Shown here piece by piece: positions 25,908 through 33,892 of a stretch of 51,048 bases of DNA. A program made the position numbers and the translations under genes. The DNA comes from Anaeroplasma bactoclasticum. GTDB taxonomy: Bacteria; Bacillota_I; Bacilli_A; Acholeplasmatales; Anaeroplasmataceae. The notes under the pieces are model-generated. The model ran no database searches, was not told where the DNA came from, and saw only the letters and a program-made list of their open reading frames with translations. The stretch covers positions 1 through 51,048 of the forward strand of contig JAMPGQ010000006.1 of the NCBI GenBank assembly GCA_023663825.1, in the 5' to 3' direction. The number at the start of each line of letters is the position of its first letter. Position 1 is the stretch's first letter.

Positions 25908-26013
25908 TTAAAAGTACAAGTTATTTTAGATTTAGAAGGCGGTATGCCATTAATGTCACCTATAACTTATATTGTTCAAGGTGCACAATAATAATTAAAG
26001 GAGATTTTTGAAA

Positions 26014-26157
26014 ATGAAAATATATGAAAAACCAGTTTTAGAAGAAGAACAAATTCAAATCGAAGATATCTGCGCTGCAAGTAATGTAAACGCAGATATT
26101 CCAGGAGCAAGCCTTCCAGTACCATCTGGAGATGCGTATCATTGGGGAAGAAAATAA
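26014..26157 (+). CDS. 47-residue peptide, possible precursor
   Basis: A small gene behind AAAGGAGA (25997-26004). It starts MKIYEKPVLEEEQIQIEDIC, has a midpoint AASN, and ends in a Gly/Pro/Ser-rich tail with HWGRK. The start resembles a widespread class of short Bacillota proteins beginning with a YEKP-like motif and an acidic ED-I segment, mostly uncharacterised. An acidic leader before a small, less charged tail also resembles peptide precursors, but no modification enzyme is adjacent. It follows the secreted protein gene by 106 bases, with no terminator between, and has its own terminator. Confidence 0.6.
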   Translation: MKIYEKPVLEEEQIQIEDICAASNVNADIPGASLPVPSGDAYHWGRK

Positions 26158-26168
26158 TATCAGTATTT

Positions 26169-26195
26169 ATAGGGTGCTTAGGCACCCTATTTTTG
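26169..26195 (+). terminator. intrinsic terminator after the small peptide gene
   Basis: A perfect 9-bp stem ATAGGGTGC/GCACCCTAT (26169-26177, 26182-26190) with a 4-base loop, followed by TTTTG, 11 bases after the stop. Confidence 0.85.
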
Positions 26196-26288
26196 ATATA
26201 GAGAAAGAAGTCATAATTAATAATGGAATTTTAATAAAGTGAAATAAATGAGAAAATAGTTAAAGTTCTAAATCTCTACCCATTTTCT

Positions 26289-26294
26289 TATAAT
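26289..26294 (+). promoter_or_regulatory. -10 element before glmU
   Basis: A consensus TATAAT lies 17 bases before the GTG start of glmU. The -35 position (TTCTAA, 26266-26271) is weak. The rest of 26196-26288 shows nothing notable. Confidence 0.4.
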
Positions 26295-26310
26295 ATTATG
26301 AGGGGATAAG

Positions 26311-27657
26311 GTGGATTTTGCAATTATATTAGCAACAGAAAATGGAATGAAAATGCATAGCTCTAAAGCTAAAAGTATATTACCAATATTAGGTAAACCA
26401 ATGATAAACTATATTTTAGATGCACTTTTTAAAACATCCTTAAAAAAGATTATTTGTGTTTTAGGAAATCAATACTCTGATTTTAACTTACCTTCCTGTG
26501 TGGATATTGTTTTGCAAGAAAAACAATTGGGAACAGCAGATGCAGTTAAAACAGCATTACCTAGATTAATATGTGATGAAGGGGATGTCTTAATACTGCC
26601 TGGAGATGTTCCATTTATTACGAGTGAAACAATAGAGGAATTCGTTCAATTCCATAAAAACAATAACAATCTTTTAACGATAGGTACGATTCGATTCAAT
26701 TCGCCTTTTGGTTATGGTAGAGTAATAAGAGGACAAAACCAAATTGTTCGTATTGTGGAAGAAAAAGATGCCAGTGTAGAAGAAAAACAGATTCGTGAAG
26801 TATATAGTGGCTTTATGTGTGTGAACACCACTACTTTAAAAAAATCTATTTCACAAATAGAATATTATTTGACAGATTTAGTTGAAATAGTATCTAAAAT
26901 AGGCAAAGTAGATTCATATGAAATAAAGGATAAATTTGAAGCAAAAGGAATCAACGATTTATATTCTTTAAGCTTGGTTGAACAAGAATTTCAAAGACGT
27001 ATTTTAAAAAAGCATATGCTAAAGGGTGTTTATATTGAAAATGCAAATACTGTAACCATAGGACCAGATGTATCCTTTTTAGGTGAGGTAACAGTATATT
27101 CAGGAACTAGAATTTTAGGACATTCAATAATTTATCCTAAGACCATTTTAGGTCCTAATACAGACATAAAAGATTCTGTATTATATCCTGGCGTTAAAGC
27201 TTCACATAGTGTGATTTATGATTCTTGTATCGGGAAAAATACTACAGTTGGACCATTTGCACACATCAGAAATAATTCTTATATAGGAGAGGCAAATCGG
27301 ATAGGAAATTTTGTTGAGTTCAAAAATACAACTACAGGCTATAAAACCTATGCAAGTCACCTTTCCTATGTGGGAGATACAAATTGCGGAAGTGGTGTAA
27401 ATTTTGGTTGTGGAATAATTACTGTAAATTATGATGGAAAAAAGAAATATACAACCACAATCGGAGATAATGTATTTATCGGCTGTAATTCTAATTTGAT
27501 TGCTCCTATAGAGATTGGAAGTAACAGCTATATAGCTTCCGGATCTACAATTGTGGATGGTTTAAATGAAGGAGATTTTGCTATTGCAAGAGCCAAACAA
27601 ATAACTAAGTCATCTTATGCAGATAAATATAAGTATAAAAGGGTGGATAAAAATTGA
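26311..27657 (+). CDS. glmU: bifunctional GlmU (GlcNAc-1-P uridyltransferase / GlcN-1-P acetyltransferase)
   Basis: A 448-residue protein: N-terminal nucleotidyltransferase (about 1-225, with LPGDVPF and VEEKDAS) and C-terminal left-handed beta-helix acetyltransferase (about 245-435, with GPFAHIRNNS and ASHLSYVGD including the catalytic His at 350, then NYDGKKKYTT). It makes UDP-GlcNAc for peptidoglycan. The nucleotide-binding loop reads ILATENGMKMHSS instead of LAAGxGTRM: the conserved Gly and Arg are missing, although Lys remains. The domain may be diverged or altered in activity. The GTG start at 26311 follows AGGGGATAAG. Its stop overlaps the glmM start (TTGA). Confidence 0.85.
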   Translation: MDFAIILATENGMKMHSSKAKSILPILGKPMINYILDALFKTSLKKIICVLGNQYSDFNLPSCVDIVLQEKQLGTADAVKTALPRLICDEGDVLILPGDVPFITSETIEEFVQFHKNNNNLLTIGTIRFNSPFGYGRVIRGQNQIVRIVEEKDASVEEKQIREVYSGFMCVNTTTLKKSISQIEYYLTDLVEIVSKIGKVDSYEIKDKFEAKGINDLYSLSLVEQEFQRRILKKHMLKGVYIENANTVTIGPDVSFLGEVTVYSGTRILGHSIIYPKTILGPNTDIKDSVLYPGVKASHSVIYDSCIGKNTTVGPFAHIRNNSYIGEANRIGNFVEFKNTTTGYKTYASHLSYVGDTNCGSGVNFGCGIITVNYDGKKKYTTTIGDNVFIGCNSNLIAPIEIGSNSYIASGSTIVDGLNEGDFAIARAKQITKSSYADKYKYKRVDKN

Positions 27658-28952
27658 AATACTTTGGTACGGATGGAATAAGAGGTATTCCAAATCAAAA
27701 ATTAAATTTAAAATTGATTATCTCTGTTGGCAAAGCCTTATCAGCATTGAATTGTTCAAGACTAATTGTTGGCACAGATACAAGAGAATCTAAAGACATG
27801 ATTGCTACTGCCTTAATAGCAGGAGCATTATCTTTAGGTTTTGAAGTGGACTATGTTGGAGTTATTCCAACGCCTGGTCTTGTTTTTTTATCCAAAGTAG
27901 AACAAGCAATTGGTGTTATGATTACTGCCTCTCATAATCCGTTTTTTTATAATGGCATTAAAATTATTCATAAAGGAAGAAAGCTTAAGAAAGAAGAGGA
28001 AGAGGAAATTGAAGCATATATAAATCAACCACCAGCCTATGGAGGGTCTATAGGTAAATTAATTCATTCCAAGGCTTTATTAAAGGAATATCATAGAATG
28101 CTTTTTCAGCATATTTATCCAACAAATATGAAGATTGCTATAGATTGTGCAAATGGAGCAACGTATAAAACTGCACCTCTTATATTCAATTTAATTACGA
28201 ATAGTTTAGTTACCCTTCACAATCATCCTAATGGAGTGAATATTAATGAAAAGTGTGGGTCTACACATTTAGAAAGCTTATCTACTGCTGTCATTGAAAA
28301 CCAATGTGATTTAGGAATTGCCTTTGATGGGGATGGAGATCGGATTTTGTGTGTAGATAAAAATGGAGTGGCTGTAGATGGTGATGTTTTACTTTATATA
28401 TTTACAAGCTATTTAAAGGAAAAGAATCAATTGAAAAATAATCGAGTTGCTTTATCAATTATGAGTAATTTAGGCATACTTCAAGCCTTACGTAAAAAAG
28501 GAATAGAGGTTATAGAAACTGCTGTTGGGGATAAATATATCTTAAAGGCTATCGAGGAGTATGATATATCTATTGGTGGAGAAAATAGTGGTCATATCAT
28601 TATGCCTGAAATTTCATCTACAGGGGATGGAATTTTAATTGCAATGAAATTACTTCAAGTCTTAGAAGAAACACATACCACCTTAGAGGATTGGTTAAAA
28701 GAAATTGTTTTATATCCAGATGCTTTACAAAATGTTATTGTCAAGGATAAAGAAAAAGTAATGGGAATCCCATTACAAAAAGAAATTGAGTTAATCAAAA
28801 AAGAACTTAATCAAGATTGCAAAATCATTGTTCGTCCATCAGGGACAGAGGAATGCCTTCGGTTAAGCGTTATGGCTAAAACTCAAGAACTAGTAGATCA
28901 ATATAAAAATAAATTACTTGGAATTATAAAGTCTCTTGATGCTTTGCAATAG
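27654..28952 (+). CDS. glmM: phosphoglucosamine mutase GlmM
   Basis: A 432-residue alpha-D-phosphohexomutase. It has MKYFGTDGIRGIPN at the start, the phosphoserine loop TASHNP (S93), the Mg site DGDGDR (225-230) and the C-terminal phosphate-binding RPSGTEE. It converts glucosamine-6-phosphate to glucosamine-1-phosphate, the step before GlmU. The TTG start at 27654 overlaps the glmU stop by 4 bases with GGGTGG upstream, so translation is coupled. Its 3' end overlaps the convergent LacI-family gene by 29 bases. Confidence 0.92.
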   Translation: MKYFGTDGIRGIPNQKLNLKLIISVGKALSALNCSRLIVGTDTRESKDMIATALIAGALSLGFEVDYVGVIPTPGLVFLSKVEQAIGVMITASHNPFFYNGIKIIHKGRKLKKEEEEEIEAYINQPPAYGGSIGKLIHSKALLKEYHRMLFQHIYPTNMKIAIDCANGATYKTAPLIFNLITNSLVTLHNHPNGVNINEKCGSTHLESLSTAVIENQCDLGIAFDGDGDRILCVDKNGVAVDGDVLLYIFTSYLKEKNQLKNNRVALSIMSNLGILQALRKKGIEVIETAVGDKYILKAIEEYDISIGGENSGHIIMPEISSTGDGILIAMKLLQVLEETHTTLEDWLKEIVLYPDALQNVIVKDKEKVMGIPLQKEIELIKKELNQDCKIIVRPSGTEECLRLSVMAKTQELVDQYKNKLLGIIKSLDALQ

Positions 28953-29910
28953 AATCTCTTACTTTAATTTCACCACTTATAACCAATCTTTGACTTGAGC
29001 GATTCATTAGAATACTTGTAAGTAAAGTGAAGGCCTTTTCACCAATTAAATCTAAGTCTTGTTTTACAGTTGTTAAGGATGGCTTGACATATTTTGCTAC
29101 ATCTAAATCATCATAGCCTGTTACAGAAATATCTAAAGGAACCCTTTTTCCTTCAGCCTCAAGACCATGTATTAAACCTATGGCCATTACATCACTTGCA
29201 CAGATGATAGCTGTTACATCTGTGTGAGTAAAGTATTTTGCCGCCTCAATTCCAGAGGCTTCTGTAAAATCTCCATAATATACGTATTTCGGATTATAAT
29301 CAATATCGTTCATGGTTTGTCCAATAATATACCCTGCAAAGCGTTCATTACTAACAAATGAATTCTTATCGCCATGAATAAAGCCAATCCTTGTATGATT
29401 GTTTTCTTTTAAAAGCTCTACTAAACTAGCAATCGTATTAATATTTTCATTATGAATGGTTGCTACCATATCAGCTACTATTATATTATCGTAAAGTACA
29501 GTTGGATATACTGTACTTTTTAATTCGGTTAGAAGTGGACTTTTATAGTTTAATCCTGCAATAAAGGCACCATCAAAATTATTTTGCTTCATAAAGTCAT
29601 TGTAAGAAGTAGTGATGCTTTTAATATCTACTTGAATTACTTCAAAGTTGTTTTTTCGTGCATAGGTAGAAAAGGATAGTCCTAAAGGCATAATAATATT
29701 TGATTGTGCAGTTATATTATCATAAATAAAGCAGAGTCTTCTAATGGTTTTTACAGTAAGTCTTTCGTCTCTTGATTTATATCCATGAGCCTTTGCATAG
29801 GCAATAACTGCTTGTTTGGTTTCCTTTGAGACATCAAAAGCGCCATTTAATGCTTTTGATACAGTAGAAATGGATAAATGAAGTTCTTTAGCTATATCTT
29901 TAATTTTCAT
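28924..29910 (-). CDS. LacI-family transcriptional regulator (maltodextrin type)
   Basis: A 328-residue protein: LacI HTH with hinge (1-60, MKIKDIAKELHLSISTVSKA, then ALNGAFDVS), followed by a periplasmic-binding-protein-like ligand domain (about 65-325, with GFIHGDKNSF, NERFAGY and ISVTGYDDLDVA). It is divergent from malQ, and the shared 200-base gap contains two phased operator-like sites over the malQ promoter. This supports a MalR-like repressor of the starch locus responding to maltose or maltodextrin; the ligand is inferred from context. Confidence 0.88.
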   Translation of the reverse strand: MKIKDIAKELHLSISTVSKALNGAFDVSKETKQAVIAYAKAHGYKSRDERLTVKTIRRLCFIYDNITAQSNIIMPLGLSFSTYARKNNFEVIQVDIKSITTSYNDFMKQNNFDGAFIAGLNYKSPLLTELKSTVYPTVLYDNIIVADMVATIHNENINTIASLVELLKENNHTRIGFIHGDKNSFVSNERFAGYIIGQTMNDIDYNPKYVYYGDFTEASGIEAAKYFTHTDVTAIICASDVMAIGLIHGLEAEGKRVPLDISVTGYDDLDVAKYVKPSLTTVKQDLDLIGEKAFTLLTSILMNRSSQRLVISGEIKVRDSIAKHQETL

Positions 29911-29929
29911 AGGGGCACCTCTTTACTTA

Positions 29930-29958
29930 ATTATAGCCTTTTTATATTGATATTTCAA
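29930..29958 (-). promoter_or_regulatory. promoter of the LacI-family gene
   Basis: On the minus strand TTGAAA (29953-29958) and TATAAT (29930-29935) are 17 bases apart, 20 bases before the start codon. AGAGGTGCC is the ribosome site. A nearby A/T-rich dyad with TTCGAA-type arms (about 29977-29993) could be an extra regulator site. Confidence 0.7.
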
Positions 29959-30030
29959 TGTTTTTTCGTGAAGTTATCGAAATTTTTTCGAAAAAAATAT
30001 CTATTTTTTTAGAATTTTCGTATTTTTGAT

Positions 30031-30067
30031 AAAAACGCTTGCATTAAAGAGGAAAACGCTTTACAAT
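30031..30067 (+). promoter_or_regulatory. malQ promoter with two phased operators
   Basis: The -35 TTGCAT (30039-30044) and -10 TACAAT (30062-30067) have a 17-base spacer. Two copies of AAAACGCTT (30032-30040, 30053-30061) lie 21 bp apart, two helical turns. The first overlaps the -35 and the second abuts the -10. The central CG fits LacI-family operators, and the divergently encoded LacI protein is the obvious ligand. Repression without maltodextrin is expected. Confidence 0.72.
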
Positions 30068-30112
30068 ATATTTATATTGTACGATAAAATGAATATACGA
30101 GGAGGAGTAGCT

Positions 30113-31612
30113 ATGAATTTCAAAAGAAATGCAGGCGTTCTTTTACATATAACATCTCTACCTTCTCCACATGGTGTAGGGACCTTAGGTGCTGCCGCAT
30201 ATGAGTTTATCGATTGGATGGAAAAAGCAAAGCTGTCTATATGGCAGGTGCTACCACTTGTACCAACGAACTATGGCGATTCACCTTATCAGTCTGTTTC
30301 TTCTACAGCCTTAAATTATTATCTTATCGATTTTGATATATTATACAAAAAAGGCTTATTAAAAAAGAAGGATTATGAAACGAGAAAGTTTTCTGACTAT
30401 GTTGGAAAAGTGAATTATAGTTTGTTGTTTACAGAAAAAACAAAAGTATTGCGATTGGCATATGATAAATTTGATAAGAAGGATCCTGATTTTATTACCT
30501 TTGAAGCTAAAGGTGAATATAGGGATTTTGCATTATTTATGACAATTAAGGCAATGCATGAATATCAGCAGTGGAATCTTTGGGAGAAAAAATATCAATC
30601 CTATTCTAAGGAATTAGAAAAAGAGATTCTTACAGAGTATAAAGAAGATTATTTATTTTGGATATGGACACAATATGAGTTCTTAGAAGAATGGAATAAG
30701 CTTCATTCCTATGCAAAATCTAAAGGCATTGAGATTATGGGAGATATGCCTTTATATGTTGCGCATGATAGTGTAGAGGTATGGAAGTATCCAGAGCTGT
30801 TTGTTTTAACAGAAGAAAAGGAACCTAAGCTTGTTGCAGGATGTCCACCAGATTGCTTTACAGAAGATGGTCAGCTATGGGGAAATCCAGTATATGACTG
30901 GTCTTATATGAAGAAAACAAATTATGCTTGGTGGAATGAAAGAATTCAGAAAGCCTTTGAATTATATGACATTTTAAGAATAGATCATTTTAGAGGCTTT
31001 GCCCAATATTATGCAATTCCATATGGTATGCCAAATGCAAGAATTGGAAAATGGATGGATGGACCAAAATTTGATTTATTTAAAGATAAGCTAGAGTACC
31101 GAATCGTTGCAGAAGATTTAGGATTTATTGATGATGATGTTAGAACACTCTTAAAACAAACCAATTATCCAGGAATGAAGATATTAGAGTTTGCTTTTGA
31201 TGGTTCTAAAGATAATGAACATAAGCCTTCTAATTATAAAGAAAATTATATTGTTTATACGGGAACACACGATAATATGCCTTTATATCAATATATCTTA
31301 GATCTTGATCCAAATAGTTTAAATACATATCTTCTTGATTTAAAGGATGAATGTAATAAGCTAAATGTGGAAATGAAGAATGGAAGCTATGAAGCTGTAA
31401 CAGAAACAGTTGTAGAGCTTGCATTTGCTTCTATTGCAAATACATGTATTATCCCAATTCAAGATTTTCTTACCTTAGATGGTTCATCTAGAATGAATTT
31501 ACCAGCCACGGTTTCAACAAGCAATTGGAGCTATCGAGTTTTAAAAAATCAATTATCAGATAAGCTCGCAAATCAAATTAGTGCGTATGTTGTAAAATAT
31601 AACAGAGATTAG
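30113..31612 (+). CDS. malQ: 4-alpha-glucanotransferase (GH77)
   Basis: A 499-residue cytoplasmic amylomaltase. It has the GH77 N-terminus (RNAGVLLHITSLPSPHGVGT) and catalytic residues D291 (LRIDHFRG), E334 (AEDLG) and D387 (GTHDN). It disproportionates maltodextrins, releasing glucose and longer chains for phosphorolysis. The length is typical. The start at 30113 follows GAGGAGGAG; the frame further left runs into the promoter. First gene under the LacI-type operators; a hairpin separates it from the HAD gene. Confidence 0.95.
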   Translation: MNFKRNAGVLLHITSLPSPHGVGTLGAAAYEFIDWMEKAKLSIWQVLPLVPTNYGDSPYQSVSSTALNYYLIDFDILYKKGLLKKKDYETRKFSDYVGKVNYSLLFTEKTKVLRLAYDKFDKKDPDFITFEAKGEYRDFALFMTIKAMHEYQQWNLWEKKYQSYSKELEKEILTEYKEDYLFWIWTQYEFLEEWNKLHSYAKSKGIEIMGDMPLYVAHDSVEVWKYPELFVLTEEKEPKLVAGCPPDCFTEDGQLWGNPVYDWSYMKKTNYAWWNERIQKAFELYDILRIDHFRGFAQYYAIPYGMPNARIGKWMDGPKFDLFKDKLEYRIVAEDLGFIDDDVRTLLKQTNYPGMKILEFAFDGSKDNEHKPSNYKENYIVYTGTHDNMPLYQYILDLDPNSLNTYLLDLKDECNKLNVEMKNGSYEAVTETVVELAFASIANTCIIPIQDFLTLDGSSRMNLPATVSTSNWSYRVLKNQLSDKLANQISAYVVKYNRD

Positions 31613-31644
31613 ATTGAGTGCTGTTGATTTTTCTCCTTCTTAGT

Positions 31645-31683
31645 GATGGAGGGTTTTCTCAGTTCACGATGAAATCCTCCATC
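31645..31683 (+). terminator. hairpin after malQ
   Basis: GATGGAGG (31645-31652) pairs with CCTCCATC (31676-31683), followed by GTTTTG. The loop is long (23 bases) and the T run short, so this is a possible but weak terminator. Confidence 0.45.
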
Positions 31684-31730
31684 GTTTTGAAAGAATAAAT
31701 AAAACAAAAAATACCCTCTCTCAGGGATAG

Positions 31731-31779
31731 TTTGCTATAATTTTTTTAAAAGCAAATTATACTGGGGGGGGGGTATACT
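31731..31779 (+). promoter_or_regulatory. second G-tract promoter (10 Gs against -10)
   Basis: Ten Gs (31764-31773) directly precede TATACT (31774-31779), the same arrangement as at 24082-24098. No good -35 is visible; TTAAAA (31746-31751) would give a spacer of 22, shrinking to 17 if five Gs were lost. A dyad TTTGCT/AGCAAA (31731-31736, 31751-31756) lies just upstream. It would drive the HAD gene and, because no terminator follows that gene, possibly the maltodextrin genes. Confidence 0.6.
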
Positions 31780-31806
31780 TAATTTATTTTTAAAAAATGA
31801 GGAGAT

Positions 31807-32499
31807 ATGCGAAACATGAAAGCGATATTGTTTGATTTATATGGCACCTTGATTGATATTCACACAGATGAGGATAGTATAACATTTTGGAAACAGATAT
31901 CTAAAAAGGTAAAAAAATATTGTGATTATACTCCTAAAGAATTGAAAAACAAATACATGCATATATGTAGAGAACAAGGAAAAGAAAAAGAAGAAATAGA
32001 GATTTTAGAGGTATTTGAAGAACTCTTTTCTATAACTAAACAACAAGCTAAAGAAGTAGCTTGGCAGTTTAGAAAGGCATCAACAAAATATATTCATCTA
32101 TATAGAGGAGTAAAGAAATTGTTGAAAAAGGTAAAGAAAGAAGGATATTCACTTTATGTGCTATCAAATGCCCAAGAAGCATTTACTTTACCTGAATTAA
32201 AAAAATTAAAAATAGAACATTATTTTGAAGGGATTGCAATTTCATCAGCCTATGGAATAAAAAAGCCTAATTTAGAATTTTTTCGATTAGCTTTGAAGAA
32301 TTTTAAATTAGATAAGGCAATTATGATAGGTAACGATTTAAAATGCGATATCCTTCCTGCAAAGGAGCTAGGATTAAATCATATACTGATTGAATCTAAT
32401 CTTACTCCTATCAATGAAGAAGAGGATAAAATCATTGGATTTCAATGGAAAAAAATCTTCAATAAAATTTTAGCTATTAATTTGGGAAACCAAAATTAA
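31807..32499 (+). CDS. HAD-superfamily hydrolase
   Basis: A 230-residue HAD subfamily IA protein: motif I AILFDLYGTLID (nucleophile Asp; the second position is Tyr, as in haloacid dehalogenase-type members), motif II LSNAQE, motif III KKPNLEF, and motif IV GNDLKCDI, with a helical cap at about 20-90. Likely a sugar-phosphate phosphatase, given the setting before maltodextrin genes, but the substrate is not readable. ATGs at 31807 and 31816 are both possible: GAGGAG lies 2 or 11 bases upstream, neither ideal. A 63-base gap without a terminator leads to the binding-protein gene. Confidence 0.8.
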   Translation: MRNMKAILFDLYGTLIDIHTDEDSITFWKQISKKVKKYCDYTPKELKNKYMHICREQGKEKEEIEILEVFEELFSITKQQAKEVAWQFRKASTKYIHLYRGVKKLLKKVKKEGYSLYVLSNAQEAFTLPELKKLKIEHYFEGIAISSAYGIKKPNLEFFRLALKNFKLDKAIMIGNDLKCDILPAKELGLNHILIESNLTPINEEEDKIIGFQWKKIFNKILAINLGNQN

Positions 32500-32511
32500 T
32501 AAATCAATAAT

Positions 32512-32532
32512 ATTTTGCTGAATAAGCAAAAT
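32512..32532 (+). promoter_or_regulatory. dyad in the leader of the binding-protein gene
   Basis: ATTTTGC and GCAAAAT (32512-32518, 32526-32532) form a perfect 7-bp inverted repeat 30 bases before the start codon. No T run follows, so it is not a terminator. It may be an operator or an mRNA-stabilising hairpin. Confidence 0.4.
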
Positions 32533-32562
32533 GGCAAATATAAAAACAAGGAGGAAGAAAAA

Positions 32563-33813
32563 ATGAAAAAGAAATTATTTGCCCTAGGCGCAGCTGCTGT
32601 ATTAGCTTTAGGCTTAGCAAGCTGTGGAGAAACAAGTGAAGGAGGGACAAGCAACGTAATTAAGCTTGAGTATTCAGGTACTGCTTCAGACAAGGAATTC
32701 AATTTAGGATTGTTTGAAGATTTTAAAGCTGCTAGAAAAGCTGCTGGTGATACACATGAGTATCAAATTACATACGTTGAACATGGTCCTGACAAAGTAG
32801 ATAGTGAAGTTCAAGACTGGGTTGTTGGACCAGATGTATTTGAATTCGCTTCAGACAAAATTACTGCTTTATACGAAAAGGGTGCTTTAGCAAGAGTATC
32901 TGGAGCTAATGCTACATTTATCGAGGAAAAGAACAGTGATTTAGGTAAGGATTTAGCAACCTTCAATGGTGAATTTTATGCTTATCCTTATACAGGTGAC
33001 AACACATATTATTTACAATATGATAAGTCAAAATTAACTGCAGCACAAGCTGGTTCTATTGAATCTATTTTAGCAGTTTGTGCAGAAGAAGGATTAAAGT
33101 TAGGCTATAACCTAGAAGAAGCATTCTGGGGTGCTGGTGCATTATTCACATTTGGTGCAGATTATAAAATGACATTTGATGAGGATGGTGCTGTTCATAG
33201 TGTAACAGCCGATTTCGATGGCGAAAAGGGATTAAAGGCTGCAAAAGCATTAGTTACGATTATGACTAATCCTTGTTGGCAAAATGCAATGGAAGCTCCA
33301 ACTCCTACAAATGGATTAATTGGTTGTATTGCAGGTACTTGGGATATTGCAACTTATAAAGAAGCTTTAGGTGATAATTATGCTTGTGCACCTATGCCAA
33401 CCATTACAATTGATGGCGAAACTAAGAACTTAGGTGCTTTCTTGGGTGGTAAGTTATTTGGTATTAATCCTCAAAGAGCTCAAGGAAATGCTGAGCGTCT
33501 AGCTGCTGCTCATGAGTTGGCAAAATTCTTATCAGATAAAGAATGTCAGTTAAAGAGATTTGATAAGGGTGGAATAGCTCCATGTAATTTAGAGGCAGCT
33601 GCTGAATCAAGAGTTTTAGCTGATGCAAATGTTAAATGTTTAGTTGAACAAGCTAAGTTTGCTCATGCTCAAACTGCAGTTCCAGCTAACTTCTGGTCAG
33701 CTCCAAATACTTTTACAGCAAGCATTAAAGCAGGAGATGTAACTTTAGATAATTTAGAAGGCCTTCAAACTGCTATAACTCAATTAAATGATAGTGTTAA
33801 AGCAAGTAAGTAA
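32563..33813 (+). CDS. malE: maltodextrin-binding lipoprotein of an ABC importer
   Basis: A 416-residue solute-binding protein. It has signal peptide MKKKLFALGAAAVLALG with lipobox LASC (C21), a Gly/Ser/Thr linker, then a family-1 carbohydrate-binding fold including AFWGAGALFTFGADY, CIAGTWDIATYKEALGDNY and a C-terminal NFWSAPNTF. Lipid-anchored outside the membrane, it would deliver maltodextrins to the permeases encoded next. The substrate is inferred from malQ, amylase and pullulanase neighbours. The start at 32563 follows AAGGAGGAAG. A large intercistronic hairpin follows. Confidence 0.9.
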   Translation: MKKKLFALGAAAVLALGLASCGETSEGGTSNVIKLEYSGTASDKEFNLGLFEDFKAARKAAGDTHEYQITYVEHGPDKVDSEVQDWVVGPDVFEFASDKITALYEKGALARVSGANATFIEEKNSDLGKDLATFNGEFYAYPYTGDNTYYLQYDKSKLTAAQAGSIESILAVCAEEGLKLGYNLEEAFWGAGALFTFGADYKMTFDEDGAVHSVTADFDGEKGLKAAKALVTIMTNPCWQNAMEAPTPTNGLIGCIAGTWDIATYKEALGDNYACAPMPTITIDGETKNLGAFLGGKLFGINPQRAQGNAERLAAAHELAKFLSDKECQLKRFDKGGIAPCNLEAAAESRVLADANVKCLVEQAKFAHAQTAVPANFWSAPNTFTASIKAGDVTLDNLEGLQTAITQLNDSVKASK

Positions 33814-33830
33814 GTATTAGAAAAAAATAT

Positions 33831-33864
33831 GGTACAGGCTTACCCTTAGGGGGAGGTCTGTACC
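33831..33864 (+). other. intercistronic hairpin between malE and malF
   Basis: GGTACAG (33831-33837) pairs with CTGTACC (33858-33864), with an inner CCC/GGG pairing around TTA. It is followed by TACATCTTTTT. It may stabilise the malE message or partly terminate, giving more binding protein than permease, as is common in sugar ABC operons. Confidence 0.6.
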
Positions 33865-33892
33865 TACATCTTTTTAAAAAGGGGTGGGTTTT

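Noticed and set aside
31713-31741. TATAAT at 31736-31741 as the promoter of the HAD gene
   Set aside because: No -35 at a workable distance; the TATACT after the G tract is closer to the gene, though this upstream element cannot be fully excluded.
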